Assembly (NCBI RefSeq): GCF_901709675.1
Contig: NC_051098.1
Coordinates: 7,443,000 to 7,506,999, forward strand
Length of the DNA: 64,000 nucleotides
DNA from: Syngnathus acus
Lineage: Eukaryota; Chordata; Actinopteri; Syngnathiformes; Syngnathidae
Reading direction: 5' to 3'
The notes beneath the pieces were generated by a model. The model saw nothing but the letters and a program-made list of their open reading frames with translations. It ran no database searches and was not told the DNA's origin. The translations under genes and the position numbers were made by a program. This document shows positions 1-13,750 of this stretch, one piece after another. Position 1 is the first letter of the stretch. Every line of letters starts with the position of its first letter.

Positions 1-141
1 TCATATGTCATCTCCAATGGAGCAATTGCACTTTAAAGCACTTATGGAGGAATGTGTTTTGAATTTTAGAACATTACTTCATACCCTGGCAAAATATGGC
101 TCTGAGAGTGCATGAATGCGGCCCTAGAGGCTTTTGCCTAG

Positions 142-162
142 TTGTGTGTGTGTGGGGATGTA

Positions 163-220
<58 letters not shown>

Positions 221-224
221 CGTC
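142..224. repeat. (TG)n microsatellite
   Basis: Imperfect TG dinucleotide run, perfect over roughly 168-216, with GTGCGTG interruptions at both ends. Confidence 0.95.
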
Positions 225-1408
225 CCTGCAAGCACTTTACAAGCAGCTGTATGAATCGTGATCCACTAAAATGCAATTATCTTGAAAAAGTGCAGTGGGA
301 TAATTGTAAAAAAATGGTGTCAAGAAGAGTTAATAAAAACAGAGTTATTTACATGTCTAACTGTGCAAATGAGTTTTAATGTCGGGGTTTGGTAATGGAA
401 TAGTGGAGGGGAGTTGAAGCTCGCAATTAACAACCCCTCTTAAAAGCGCTGCAGAATTGCAGGTGCAACACATCTTACGGCAATAAAATATGAGAAGTCA
501 TTTGTCATTAAATTACTGGACATTATAACCTGTTATGACATATTTGCAGTGCTTTTATGTGTTTCAGGTTATAAAATGAGATCTATTGAAAGAGAACCTG
601 CTGGGGACTCAAACACTGTAATCACACTTTATGTAATAAATGAATTAAAACATTCATAAGAGATTAAAGGGATGATGGCATTAGTCAGCCTTGCTAAGAC
701 CACACCCAACTGTTGTACAAACTGTGGAATATTTACATGGGAAATGACAGGGCGAGTAAGCATGTAATGGTTTAGCGTTACTCGAGCCACCGTCAGTCAG
801 TCGGAGTGCACTTTTTACTGTGTTTTGATAGCAGTAGATAAAAGAATAATGAGCGGAATTGAAGCTCCGAATAAAAGGTTTGGGAAACAAATTTGTCATG
901 TGTGCAGTGTGGCGTCGGTAAGTGAGGCTCTGACTCAAGCTTGCTCTTTATCAGGCCACTCATCTCTTAAATACAACATTTCTCGTTGGCAATATATACG
1001 CTGAGACAATTGACAATCGAGAGACAAACAGGACAGGTAACAGTGCAAAACAACCTGTCGTTGCCAGGGAACGTCCAAACAAACAAAGTGTGGAAAAAGT
1101 CTTTGGGTGTAAATCAGCCTGAAGGGACAAAGGACCAGTCAGTCGTTGAAGCAGAGCGAGCCAGTTTCACAAGGGAAGCTGGCCAAGTTTCATCCAGCAT
1201 GTAATACCAGCAACTAATAGTTTAGCTCCTTCCCGTCATTTCATTTGACCTTCGTTCTCACTGTCACTTGCTGGGCATCCATCGCTCCCACATTTGATCA
1301 GACTGAGTTGAATTGTGATATCAAGTAAAATGCATGCTCTGTAGGCTTTTAACCTGAAGCTTGAGCAGTCAAAAATCTTCTACTATCTTACTCTGATTAA
1401 ACTTTGCT
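225..1408. other. unique-looking intergenic sequence
   Basis: No gene, repeat family or RNA was recognised. Open stretches here are short and have no codon-like pattern or family match. Confidence 0.6.
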
Positions 1409-1424
1409 ATAGTTTCTGCAGTAT
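1409..1424. repeat. target-site duplication of SINE, left copy
   Basis: ATAGTTTCTGCAGTAT is repeated exactly at 1692-1707 on the other side of the SINE. Its length fits LINE-type target-primed insertion. Confidence 0.88.
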
Positions 1425-1691
1425 ATTCCTGAGGGTCCAGTGGTTAGGATGCGGCGCTCTCACTGCCATGGCCTAGGTTGGATTCCCGGTCGGAGAACCA
1501 GATGCAACCATAGGGGGGCACAAGCCAGTGTCTTCCCTGTGCTGGTCCAAAGCCTGGGTAAATGCAGAGGACTGCATCAGGAAAGACATCCGGTGTAAAA
1601 AATGTGCCAAAAACTTCTCATGCGAACCATCTGGAAAAAACAGATGGTTCGCTGTGGCGACCCCTGAGGGGAAAAGCCAAAAGAAGCCACC
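1425..1691 (+). mobile_element. tRNA-Glu-derived SINE with RTE-like tail
   Basis: The first 72 bases (1426-1497) align with a nearly full tRNA-Glu(CTC). CCAGTGGTTAGGATGCGGCG is the D-arm/A-box region, CGCTCTCACTGCC the anticodon arm, and GGTTGGATTCCCGGTC the T-arm/B box (one mismatch from GGTTCGATTCC). The rest (GGAAAGACATCCGGTGTAAA, then TGTGGCGACCCCTGAGGGGA, then AGCCAAAAGAAG) resembles the 3' end of RTE-type fish LINEs. A 16-bp direct repeat ATAGTTTCTGCAGTAT flanks it (1409-1424 and 1692-1707) and defines the insertion. The B-box mismatch and body make it a retroposon, not a working tRNA gene. Confidence 0.88.
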
Positions 1692-1707
1692 ATAGTTTCT
1701 GCAGTAT
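1692..1707. repeat. target-site duplication of SINE, right copy
   Basis: Exact copy of 1409-1424 directly after the SINE tail. Confidence 0.88.
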
Positions 1708-4579
1708 GACATCTTTATCTTGCTGCATGACGAATGGTATCACCATCAGTTTGGTTGCGTCTTTCTCCATTCTCAGTTTATTTTTCAGCGGTTATCATGT
1801 TGTTTATTAGTGGAGATTAATGAACACATTCTAGAAGAAGATATGCAAACCACAGCCATGATATTACCTCCACTTTTCACTGATGAGTTTCTATACTTGG
1901 GATTATTAGCAGATGTTTGTTTCTCAAAGCTTTATCTTTCCATCACTTCAGTCTTTGCTTGTCAGTTCATCAAAAATTCTCCCAGATTTAGCCTGATCTT
2001 GCTTTTGTTCTTGCTAATGGTTGTTTTGCATCTTCTGGTGTAGCTTTTGCAGATATTTCCATCATCGTCTCTTAATTATTAGGCTGCACTATGTACCGGT
2101 TACTTTCTTTACAAACATTCTGAATGGTTGTATTGTTTGTTCAGTAGCATGATACAAAATACAAAACTTTGTGTATACTGCCACTTCACCACCCATCAAA
2201 GATCAATTACTGCTTTTTTATGAGTCATGTTATTGAATGCATACATTGTAAATGATGTTCTGGACTCTATGTTCCTGAGCAGAGAGTGCCTTCCACCTTG
2301 ATCTTAATTATCTCTGTGCTGAGCAGGACTTCTATAGGATAGAGGTATGATTTTCAAAAGGTAGAATAAAGATCAGAGATGCATTCTTGAATTGCGATAC
2401 ATGATTCCAGCTGCACAAAGTTTAGAATACCTTCAGCCTGAGCAGTATTAGGTGTGTCGAGCGCATGTCAAAGGAAGCGGCCTTGGTACACTGGAATGCT
2501 CAGCATGGCACAGAGAGAGGGACCAAATTTCCACACACACACAATGAGGCTTGCGTTGGCAGCCAATCCAGGATACGCCAGTTTTTACGTTCGAGCCTTT
2601 TCTTTTTAATTACTTGAGTAACTACCTTTCATTGAACTTCTAACCATTTCCATTCCACCACTGCCAGCAGAGATCGGGACCATTCTTTACATCAATTGAG
2701 AGGTTAACCACAATGCTCTCTTTGTTGTCAGGCACACAGCTTGTTGGTCCTCTACTGGAATCTTTCATCGCACTGTTGTTCTCTGTCAAACCAGGCAGTC
2801 AGCTGGTGACCAATGTGATCAAAAAGACTGCAAAAATACAGATAGATGTCAAAAATGCATTTTCGAGCCAATAATTTGAATAATTCTACCAAACATTAAG
2901 AATGTGGGTGAGCTTGTGAAAGGTAATCACAAAGAGTTTACCTTCTTTATTATCATGACGATTATTTTGAAAACCAAACAAATCTGAGATCCACCATCAT
3001 GTTCTATCTTAGAGTTAGTGCTTTTTTTCAGTAAGTGCATTTTCCTCTGAAAATAAATTCTATGTATATTTTTGGATGTGCAACGTCAATGGTCTAATTT
3101 GACCTCTTGAACTCGATCAACTCAAAGAGAGCAACGCGAGCGGAGCACGCGAGCGAACGTTCAGATCGTAGCATGCAATTTTCTTTCCGCTCAAGTTGCC
3201 GCGGCAGATGACAGATGAGGCAAAAGACTCCAGTCAAGTGAATGTGAGACGTGCGCACACTAACTGTGGCCTGTCAGTATCGCTGCTCAGCTGAGGTGAT
3301 ACTCTCTCAGTTTCGATGCAGTTCCGCTTCACCGAGTAGTCTGGGGACATTCCTCGAATGAACAGGGCACTCTTAAACTCACTTGCACACACCCCTGTCA
3401 CATGCTTAATTTGGCCTTGCAGGGACTTCAGCATCTCATAATGTGTTTCTCTTCTTGACATGTTAATCTGTGGAATGTGCGTGAAAAGATGGCGAAGGCC
3501 TTTGTGAGGCTTAGTGGCCTGCTTTTCAGCACCTCTGAATCATTGCGGCAGGCATGAATTATTGACCTTACACACAAATTTACATCCAGACACACACACA
3601 CACACACACTGCTTGCAATGTGGCTGTTCCAAAACAACATCAGAGGAAAGATAATTTTGCGGATTTCTAATCATTGAGAGAATGAAAACGTGCAAAGCTG
3701 AAATATAGTAACACCCTGCTGACCTGAGATCTGTTATGTGTATGTCACATGTTCGCAAGGAGGAGAGCCAAGAAAGATCTCCAATTTCAAAGGGATGCAT
3801 GATTCCAGTCACGTATTAATATCCTCCCAAATTGCGTACTATTCTTAAGCAGGATGAGAAATAGATTATGATCGAGGCTGACGAGAAGCCTAAATGTTAT
3901 CCCTCTGAGGTTCTATTAATGATTTCTTCTGCACATCTTAGGCGTTCGAAAGGATTGCATGGTTACATTTCCTCATTTGATGCATGTAGGCTGCATTGTG
4001 TCAGGTCAGCTGCTGCCAAAATCACTCCACACTCGCGGCTTGGTGCCGTGCCGCGAATCAGGCTAATGGGCCTGGCGTTACTTCATCACACTTCTAAGTG
4101 TTGCTCCATTAAAGAGCAGCGGCAATGACTGCAGAATCACTAATAAAGCCATTCGGAGGAGAGCGGCTCCCTTGAGATTTCAAGTTTCAACTTGAGAGTC
4201 GTTGACAAGATTGTCCAAAAGTGTATTATTCCACACAATGTTGACATGTGTTTTACTTGTCCTTGATCTTCCATATAGGGCTGACTTACAGATGCACACG
4301 ATAGTTTTGAAATTCATGGCATTGGGTGACAATGACTCAGTCTGAAATAACTTCAAATTTCAGTAAAACAATCCAAATAATAAAACAGACTTGAACTGTT
4401 GGAGAAATTCGACTTCCTCTTAGGTACACTTGAGCAATAAATAAACTCATCTCAGGTGCAGAATGGGTGACAGTTACGCTGCCCCTACATCGCTCCCTCT
4501 CTGCATTTGTGTGAATTTGTTATTTGCATGCTGTAGAAAATGCAAACAAAAATTCAATATCCTTCAAGAATTAAAATAC

Positions 4580-4583
<4 letters not shown>
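1708..4583. other. intergenic sequence, no gene seen
   Basis: Mostly AT-rich single-copy-looking sequence with a short (CA)10 tract at 3591-3609. The block at about 3990-4190 is of balanced composition with many homeodomain-like ATTA/TAAT words and could be conserved non-coding sequence, but I cannot test that here. Confidence 0.5.
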
Positions 4584-4624
<41 letters not shown>

Positions 4625-4626
4625 AT
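4584..4626. repeat. (AAAT)n microsatellite
   Basis: About ten perfect AAAT units. Confidence 0.95.
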
Positions 4627-7600
4627 ACACTCTACTTGGGAGGATCAGGGGACATTAGAGTTTGAGAAAAAATATATATTTTTAACCTCCACAACTAATG
4701 TCAGTTATCTTAAATTAAGCTAACAAATGGCGTCATCTATGTTTAGTTCTTACAGTGAGAAACCAGAAACCAGAAACTCAACTTAACAAGGGTTGATTTT
4801 AAATTGATTTACATACAGTGTTCTGCACCAAAAGCAACTTTGTGCACTTTACATCCTAAAGTTTAGGACCTAAAGCATTAAATGATCAATGCAATGTTGA
4901 GTAGTGGACTTGATCTCTGCGTTGTCAACAATACATATAATTACTTTCACAAAATTTAATGGCATGAAGCTCCTCTACAAAACTAATTAAATGCTCTGCA
5001 GTGTTTTTAGAGTAACCTGTCCTTTTGAGAAAAAAAACTTTAAGCCTGTTTGTGCAGCATAGTCAATGCCTTAAACTTGCTCTGAGCCTATGAATTAAAT
5101 AGCAATTACCCAACTGCTTTTCAAAGCCAAGAGTTTGCGCATGTGTGTGAAGAGTGACATTTTGGCATGTCTGTCGACACATTGCCGCGATCATGCTGGG
5201 TGTGAACACTGGTATAAATCATCTATGCAGGCAGTTTCAGTTATGACGATGACACGCTTTGCAAAAGAAGTATTCACTGGAAGTCTAAATTCAACGTTGC
5301 TATCAATTCATCACAACAATTAAAGTGTTGCATAGAAATTATGAGTTTTGGATGTGGTTATGATAGTAATATTTTCACATTTTGCTCATTTCCTTGTTTA
5401 AACAAACTACATAATATCAGGATTGAGCATGCCTGGTGAATTACAGTTGTTTCTTCACTGTGGTATTTTCTCCCCCATCACTTGTGATCCGAGTGAATCC
5501 ACAGGATCACTTCATGTCCCATCAATACATGTCATTTTAGCTTATATATCCAGTTGCTAATACGGGAACACATAGGAGTCGCTTAGAAACAAGGCACCAA
5601 GTCAAATCATAACAAATAGCTGTCCCGTATCAGTATTTTTCATCTGCAGGCAGCTGGTGAAGTAAAATGACAAATGAACTGGAATGCAAACTGTCACTCA
5701 GTGGATCGGAGACTTGGACTGCCATCCATGCAGTGTGCATCCTCGACTACTTGCTCGTCAATCTCAGGGCGGTTGTATCCAATCATTCAAACTCAAATAC
5801 ACAGCTATGGCCTATTTAAAGACACTAACAAAATTGTTTTTCTCATATTGTGAGAGGTATTGAAGAGTTTAACTACGAAAAAATAAGATTCAATGAGCAA
5901 GTGAGTGGAAAATATCTTTGCTGCCAAACTTTGTTTCTCATTCCCTTGTTTAAATAATGAAGACCATTTAAGAGTAAGGAAAATGACCATTGTTGTTTTT
6001 GCAACCTACGCAATTGACCTGTTTTCAATATTTTGTCATGAATGGCTGAAAACATCTGACAACAACAAACCTTTGCGATGAGATAAGTAAACACCAGATA
6101 ATTTTGACTGTAAAATGTGAGTTGCATGCAGCATATAAATTGTCAGGGCTTTTGTAAAACTTTGCAACCCCATGTCCAATTTCTGGACAAATCATTTAAC
6201 TGAATGTCACAAGCTTTGAGAACAATTGCATGTCTCCGTCATCATACCTTCTTTACTACCTTCAGGCATGTTCTTCACTGAGTTTTTATTAGGTTCAAGT
6301 AAAGACATCCATACTATCTGCCCCGGGGTGCTAAAGGCTGGAGGAAAAGGAAGCAAGCAAAGCACCTATTCATAACTGTTAAAAACTTAAGCCTTCCTCT
6401 AGGTCTTAGACGCTGATAGAATAACGTCCATTGACTGATAAGGAGGAGGGGGTCGTCTTTCAGCATGCATTCACCTGCGGGGCTTACTTGGAGGGACGCA
6501 CAATTCTCCATTCAGAAAAGATGAGCAGTGGCACTGATGAAAAAAAAAAAAATCTGTCAGCAAGTGAGGGGCAATTTGTCAGAGTTGGAAATCCAGAAAA
6601 AAGCCCAAGAAATATTTGCGTCTGAGCAGGGTCTTGGAGATGAATGACAGAAAGACAGACAGAAATGTGGAAGGACAGAGAAAATGTTGTCAGTCGCTTA
6701 GAGGCTGTCAGGTAGACAGGCAGCTCCAATGACGTAATCGTGGGTTAGCCAGTTCAACAAGCGTCAGGGATCGGAGTGGGGCTTTGGCCCAGCAGGTGAA
6801 ATGCAACAATAGGCTGATTCATTTCCCGTGTATGCCTCTAAAGTGGCGACAGAGCCCCAACACTTGGAAAAGGAGGTGGAGGGCCATTAGAAAGCTCTTT
6901 TTATCCTTTACATCTGTCCTGTGCCCCCTTTTGTTGAGTATGGCCAAGTAACTCTAACCTAGCCTGATCCAATTGCAGGATTCTTACTGGTGTTTCAAAT
7001 TCTTGACAATGCTTCAAGTTTAATGCTGCATTTATTTGAAAACCTCTAAAATGAAATTATTTTTAAAAAAAAATTAAAAGCCTTGCCATCTCAAATATGA
7101 ATGTGTTGTCGTACTCTTCATGGCCACAGAGGGGTGCCCAGTAGTGAACACCCGCTAGTTAAACAAAACAAAATATTTAAAATCTAATTAATTCACTTAG
7201 CTGCTCTGCTTTTTTCTGATTAAATCCTGTTGGCCTCTCGAATAGATAATTTCCGGGTATAATACACTGCTCATATTGTATATGGCCTTGCAATGGTAGA
7301 TAGTTCTGCAGGTAACTTATTTTGTCAAAATGATAAGGTGGCTGTTTATGATGACAGATTTAAAACAAGGATTACAAAAGGAAAACAACCATTCGCCATT
7401 TATCACCTTGTTATTTTGCGTTTGAGTTACGATGCTTAGATAATGCATCCGTCTTTTTTTTCCACAAAGATGGTCCGAGTCGGTAGTGCAGGCTATATTT
7501 ACACCCATGCTAAATTACACAGTGTGCATTAAATGAGTCACAGTGTTGAAATGGAATTTGTTTATACAGCATGAACTGAATGCTGCATTATTGTAGGGTG

Positions 7601-7690
7601 TGATTACGTCAGGATGCACACACTTTTTTGTCTTTAGGCATACCAGGTGTATTGCATATTTTTATTTTATTTTTTACTATGATCACGACA
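4627..7690. other. intergenic sequence, no gene seen
   Basis: AT-rich sequence with no recognised gene, repeat family or RNA. Short poly-A and poly-T runs only. Confidence 0.5.
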
Positions 7691-7691
7691 T

Positions 7692-7740
7692 ACAGGGGAT
7701 ATAAAAAGTCCACACACCCCTGTTCAAATACCAGTTTTTT
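7692..7740 (+). mobile_element. possible end of a dispersed fish repeat
   Basis: The words GGGGATATAAAAAGTCCACA and CACCCCTGTTCAAATACCAG resemble the terminus of a repeat common in teleost genomes (consensus from memory: GGTATAAAAAGTCTACACACCCCTG). Only about 50 bases are recognisable and the family assignment is from memory. Confidence 0.35.
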
Positions 7741-10291
7741 TGTTTTTGTGTTTGAAACTGCCTATGACTAAACCTAAATAAAAACACGCTTGAAGTTCTT
7801 CAGCTTTTTAAGCTTAATAAAAGTTCAGGTAGTGCAAAAATCGCTTTAAATAGATAGAATAAAAAATAAATATTAAGGTGTGACCCTGTTTCTTAGCAAA
7901 CCGTCAGCACCAATGCATGTAAACAAATATATATGGAAGCAGTTTTAATTAATTGTTTCAATTGTCAACATGCATATCTCCGAAAATAATGATTGTTACA
8001 AGAATACAAAAATACTATGTGTAGCCGATGTTCTTGGAATGGACACTGCAGTCTAACCATGGCCATACATGTCATCCGCTTAGAAGAAAACAATTGATAC
8101 CTTTAGTAACTGTCATTACCACACGTAATAGATACTGTTGATAATCTTGACTGAAAAATGGTAATTAGAGCTAACTGCTTCATTCAAATAAAGAGTTGAT
8201 AGAGTATTTACTATTTAGGACATAATTAGAACAGCATGCAGGTTCCAGACTTCAGGCAACCATTTTCAAGTAAGATTAAAATATGGTCAATTGTCAAAAT
8301 ACTTAACAGATCTTGAAAAAAATAAATGACATTTTTTCAAAGCCACTTAAATTAAAACTAAAAGTCCACGCTTCAATTACATTTCAAATTCACTAATGTG
8401 TAAAGCCATGATCATTAAAACAAACATCATTGAAACAAACATCATTAAAACGCTGTCATTCAAATGACCATGACATATTTTTCAGTCAGTCAATTCTCAT
8501 ATTAGTTTCCATTAATGGTTTCCAACTTTAAAATATCCTCAGAATCACCCTTTGCATTAAAAATATGTGTTTTGTCAGCAAATAGTCTTTGTTACCAGGG
8601 AAACGTCTAAAGTGACACCTTGAGGAGCTGAATGAGAAATAAGGTTGAATGTCAAGCCGCCCAGGTGCCAGGTAGCTCAGTACTGACTGAGGAATATGTA
8701 ATGCTATTGACGTTAATGGTGGCAGAGGGGAACATTACCCTACGGTCATGTGCTCGGCCAGATCACAGACACTCGATGGCTGCCAAATACATATGCACGA
8801 CTCTCCATCTTATTTCCAAATCACATTATGGCACACTCATCAGGCCAAGCGCTGTTACTGGTCACAGGAAGGAGACATACCGTACACATATTTTGGGAGA
8901 ATGGTTTCATTTACTAGCGGGTCAGAAAAAAGGCTTGGAGTGGTTTCTCCTTCAAAGTATCTGAACAAGGTGACTGTTATGTTAAGGTAGTAGACTGCAG
9001 TAGTTTCCCCTTAATCTGCGTTGATGTGTTTACTTTTCAATTATTTTCAAGCAGGGGACATTTAATATAACATGTGGAAGTTTTAAAACGTAGTGAGTCA
9101 AAACACATTGTAGAACATTGGCAGGACAATTCTAATGCAAACAAGTCGAACGAGAAGGAAACAAAGTAAAGAACGACACCGTGGCTGAGAAGTTCCGTAC
9201 TTATGAACTCTGACTGTTTGCCTGGCAACAAGATGTAAAGTCTAAATGTGAGTATTTTTATGAGGGCCAGACTTGAGAAATTCCCTCATATGGACCCAAC
9301 TGGTCCCTTTTACATGCAGATTTCTGGCCACCAACACATGCACGATTCATATCCTTTTTTGCTGTTTCATTTCAGTTGGACGGTGTATTTATGGCCTCTA
9401 AATTCAAGCCAAACCATTATCCTGAAACTGGCCGGCAGTTAATATATATTTTTTTTAGAATTTACTAAGCTAAGTGTAGACAAGTTAGAGGTATGTTTTC
9501 ATTGGGTCGCAAATTGTTTTTCCTCAGGCACAGTGGTTTTTTAAAAATCTAATTAGAAGTACAAAATGGGGTCAGAGAGGGTGTTTTTTTTCCAACATAT
9601 TTCTTTCATGTAAAACTGTCAGGCTGTATTGGCATTTGTAACAAAAACGGCAAAAAAATGATATTTAAAAAAACAATCTTATTGTCCATTGCAATAGAAA
9701 ACATATTCATGGACAAAGGTGTGTCTCCACTGTAGAGTTCAAATCTTGCACTTTACTTTGAAATCCCCAATGATCCTGCTGGAAGTCATGCACTCATTTG
9801 AGGATAGAGGGGATTTGCTGCATGCTGTCATCTTGCTTTAGTCATTTAACATTCTGTGTTTGCTGAGGGGAAATTGAACGGAAATCCCTATCCAGGAGAT
9901 GAAAGCAAGGAGCTGAAAGTGAACTTGTGTTAATCGTGGTGGTCTCGTCCTCCCTTCATCCCTGCCTTTCTAATATGCTTTCTTTGAGCCAGAAGTAGAA
10001 AGCCCTCCACGAGCTCTCTCAGCCACCTTTTGAGCAGGCAACAGTGTGCCTGTGATGTAACGGCTATAAAATGCCAAATAAAACTTATGGACAGTCATTG
10101 GCAGAGTGCAGGAGCCCATGCAACACAATGGATCATTGTTATGGAATGGATGATGTCATGACTCGACTGATCTTCTTCATTTACGCTCGTTTGTTAAAAA
10201 CGGAAGCGCTCGCTGTATCTCTGGTGATGTCATGTCATCCCTCATTGCAGCTTTGCACTAATCTGTTCCCTTCAAAAATGCATTATAAGGC

Positions 10292-10293
<2 letters not shown>
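7741..10293. other. intergenic sequence, no gene seen
   Basis: AT-rich to about 9700. From 9780 to 10080 the composition is more balanced and homopolymer-free, as is usual for conserved non-coding elements (inference only). Confidence 0.45.

Positions 10294-10332
<39 letters not shown>
10294..10332. repeat. (AT)n microsatellite
   Basis: Perfect AT run of about 19 units. Confidence 0.95.
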
Positions 10333-10337
<5 letters not shown>

Positions 10338-13160
10338 CACCAGTGGCTACTGGATTTATCTTTGTTGCTGTTTTTAGTTGGAGGTTAGCTTGAATTTGAG
10401 CGATGGAATAGACAGCATTTGCCATGATTCCAGCTGTGGGCTGACAATGTCAAGTTGCGCAGGGAGATCAGAGTTCTGTTAAGTGGGTACTTTGAGATCG
10501 CCACACTCCAACCAAATCATACATGTTTGTGTGTATTGTTCGTTAGAATGAAGCCCATTCTCTGGCCAAGAAAATCGGGATACACCAGTTTTACCCTTGA
10601 GTTCAGCTGCGCTATCCACAAATTTAGACCTCTAAATAATGAAATTGAAAAATAAAAAGGATTTCTAATGCATGAAAATTTCAGCAACTCATTCATCATT
10701 GATGAGAATCTATGGATGAAAATTCTTAGACAAGAAATATGCCACAAACTCAGAACACAGATCTGCACCAGGTATCCCCGAAGGAGCACAAGATTATTCC
10801 ATTCTAAAAATAACTCACCAGTCATAGGGGATTAGATTTTGCAGGATTGTTTCAGAAGTGATCATTTGAAAATTATTGTATAGTCAGGGTCTACAACTAT
10901 TCGCAGACACAATTAATTGTATTTATAAATGCTGTTGGCATAGATTAATTCAAAGCCACTAATCCAACACTATCCTGACAAACCAATAAAATGCTGCTGC
11001 ATTACAAATACCACCAGGACATAAATACACTCCATATGACAACAGTTAAGTTTTTGCAAAAAAATAAAAGCGTAAAACATCCCCTGATCTTAAACTCCCA
11101 GGAGGGCAAGGAAAAACTCAAAACTCCTACTTTCCGGAGTGACTGTGTAATGTTAGTATGATTGGTAACTTCTATGTCTCAAACCGTACCCAGTGATTGA
11201 CTGGTCAGCGGGCCAGGGGGCATGCTACCTTTTTTGGGATAGACCAGAACTCCCGGCACACTCAAGATAAACTGCATATAAAATGGATGAATTGATATTT
11301 TACTTATTTATTTTAACTGTGGCTCACTAGAAAATTACATCTCACAGCTTCAGGGGAGCAAATGTTAAAAAAAGGGTTGTTCAAAAATACCTTAGACTAC
11401 TATATAAACTGCATACAAATCTTAAAAATGCTAGATTTACACAAGATGACAAACATTTCGATAATCGTGTCCCAACCGCAAAGTGTTTGCCATTCAACAC
11501 GTATTTTTGCAAGTTAAGTGAACATTTGGATTCCTGCCACAATGAACTGCGTGGATATAATAATTCACCTGCAAGATGGCTCGGCAGGTAGTAATTAGGA
11601 GGATCAGCTATAAAACTTTCCAGTGAATGTCAAAATGCAAAAAAAGGGCAAAGGGTTTACGTTGCTTTTTCAGTTTGCAATGATCTCTCCAGGTAACAAT
11701 AATTTGTTAATTCTTCTAATGAGGTTTAATTTCAGGTTCTTGCAGCTTTATTAGTATGTTATGGGTCTCAATTCCAACATGGGCCAAAGAAAACTTTAGT
11801 GTATAATTCTTAAGATGAATGAATGCATCCCAGCAGGTTTGTTGGAGGACAGAACAAGTACAAAAAAGCAGACACAGAAAAAGAGTAACACACGTAAGAT
11901 ATTATGAATGTATTTACTCATCAGCGTATGGCTGAAGAAAGTAGAAACTATCGAGTACAATAAGTTAAGGCACAGCAGCAGGATAGATGTTTGTAATAAA
12001 TTTAGTAATGTGGAATGATTTGGAAAAATAATCAAATTACTATGTTTTTCCTCAAGATTGTAAATCAAAATGCATTTACTTTTCCTAATGTGTTTTTCAG
12101 AAAAAAAAAACCAATTAGTCTTTACTCAATAAACATCATATTTTAAATGATACTAAGGTGAAACATTCAACATAAAGTTAGACAACATTAATTAACTTTA
12201 ATTAAAAAAGTCAATATTTATCTACAACAGTTACAGGTTTAAACTTGCTAAATAGATTGACATGCACACTTGTAAATGTTCACCGGAACAAAAATCTCCC
12301 ACACAAGTGTCCCATTAACATATAACAAGAAAGCTCAAAACAATTAAATTTTTTTTATTTCTTTGCAGTTTTGCAATTCTTCGAGAACTTCATTTGACTT
12401 TCTAACTTTGGATGTTTTTTTTTTTCAAGTTATTCTGCCCCATTGTACTGAATGAGCTTTTTTCAGTTCAGTTTTTTTCCCCCTCAATTCACATTGTGTA
12501 TCACAGCGAACTATATTTTCTTGTCTAGGAGCAAAAAATGAATTGAGTTGTAAAAAGCTCTACTGTAACTTGTAATTTTGGGAAATAAAATTCATCACGA
12601 TATATCTGCCACCCAACATTTCTGTGTTTGTATGTTTTTTTTAACTTGTTGGAACCCCATCCTGGAAGTGTGTGAAACCAAAGAACCCAAGCTTTGTCTA
12701 AAGCCCTGTTCTGTCTCTCTTGTCTCCTCGTGCCATCCCCAGTGGTCGCCAATGTTCGGCCCGCCAGCCCACAAGCAGGACCAGCCTAGCCTTCCACGCT
12801 TCAGCCATCCAGTGCTCCGTCACCCTGGCGTCGCATGACATTCTTTCCCACAGGCAGTCACATAGTTCCAGCCTCTCCTCATGCGAGGGGCCTGGGACTC
12901 TGCAACAGGCGGGGGGCACTTCAAAGGCCGGCCGGCCCACAGCTGCAGCCTGTCGCTCCAGCAGCCAGCTCCAGTTTGTAATCATTATTAAAGGCTTGAC
13001 CTCGGAGGCATCTCTGCCGCTGTTCACACCCCCTTTCCAGCCGCGATAACGCTGCATGAGGCTCCTCTCAAGGCGACTCCAGTTACCCATCATTTGTGTG
13101 GTTGAACCATTGTTGTTGTGTTGGCGCACAGTAAATGATGAGAAGATCCATGTTAGTGAT
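10333..13160. other. intergenic sequence with a GC-rich patch
   Basis: AT-rich to about 12690. At 12720-13060 there is a GC-rich island without obvious repeat structure, open for 143 codons on the minus strand (12698-13129) but without a family match. I do not call a gene. Confidence 0.45.
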
Positions 13161-13166
13161 TGTCAA

Positions 13167-13240
13167 TAAAGGGCGGCAGTAGCTCATCTTTCAGGACTTT
13201 TGGAATAAGAGGGTCTTCGTTCTTTGAATACCTGAATGAG
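13167..13240 (+). mobile_element. degenerate tRNA-type SINE fragment
   Basis: GGGCGGCAGTAGCTCATCTT followed by GGGTCTTCG resembles the head of a common fish SINE (GGCGGCAGTAGCTCAG...). The B box is not intact. Weak call. Confidence 0.35.
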
Positions 13241-13697
13241 TGTGATCTGGTTTTCTGCGCAGCGTGCAACACAAATATACAGCAAGCAGAAAGTGAGTTA
13301 AATTTCCCATTGATGGATTAGAATGCGAATAATCAGGCTTGACTGTGACTGTGCCTGTCATAAGAACCATAACACTTTGGTTTGAAAACTTTGCCCAACG
13401 AAAAATTATCTAAAAGCTGTGCCGGTAGTGACAATGATATATGACAAATATGTTTTTCTTTCAATGGTACAGTGATGTAATAGTGACATAATACAAACAT
13501 AGAAATGACAGGAAAAGAAGTGTGTTGAAAACTAGACGTATCAACTCTTGCTGGAGCCAATCCTAGCTGACCATGGGCAACAGTTAAACTGCTTTTTAAA
13601 ATAAATACAACTCTTTTTTAGAATGCTCATGTTTCTCTGCACTAGGGCCATCCTCCTTTTGCCCCAACACCATGAAAAACCCAAATAATTAAGTAAA

Positions 13698-13699
<2 letters not shown>

Positions 13700-13748
<49 letters not shown>
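13700..13748. repeat. (AG)n microsatellite
   Basis: Perfect AG run of about 24 units. Confidence 0.95.

Positions 13749-13750
<2 letters not shown>

Noticed and set aside
134-379. 81-codon open frame with a Cys-Val repeat
   Set aside because: Most of it is translated TG microsatellite.
1426-1497. Functional tRNA-Glu(CTC) gene
   Set aside because: The tRNA match runs straight into a retroposon body, the B box has a mismatch and the whole unit has a 16-bp target duplication, so it is a SINE head.
2560-2600. Similarity between AGGATACGCCAGTTTTTACG and GGGATACACCAGTTTTACCC near 10580
   Set aside because: Only about 30 bases are similar, with no boundaries or duplications, so I cannot support a repeat.
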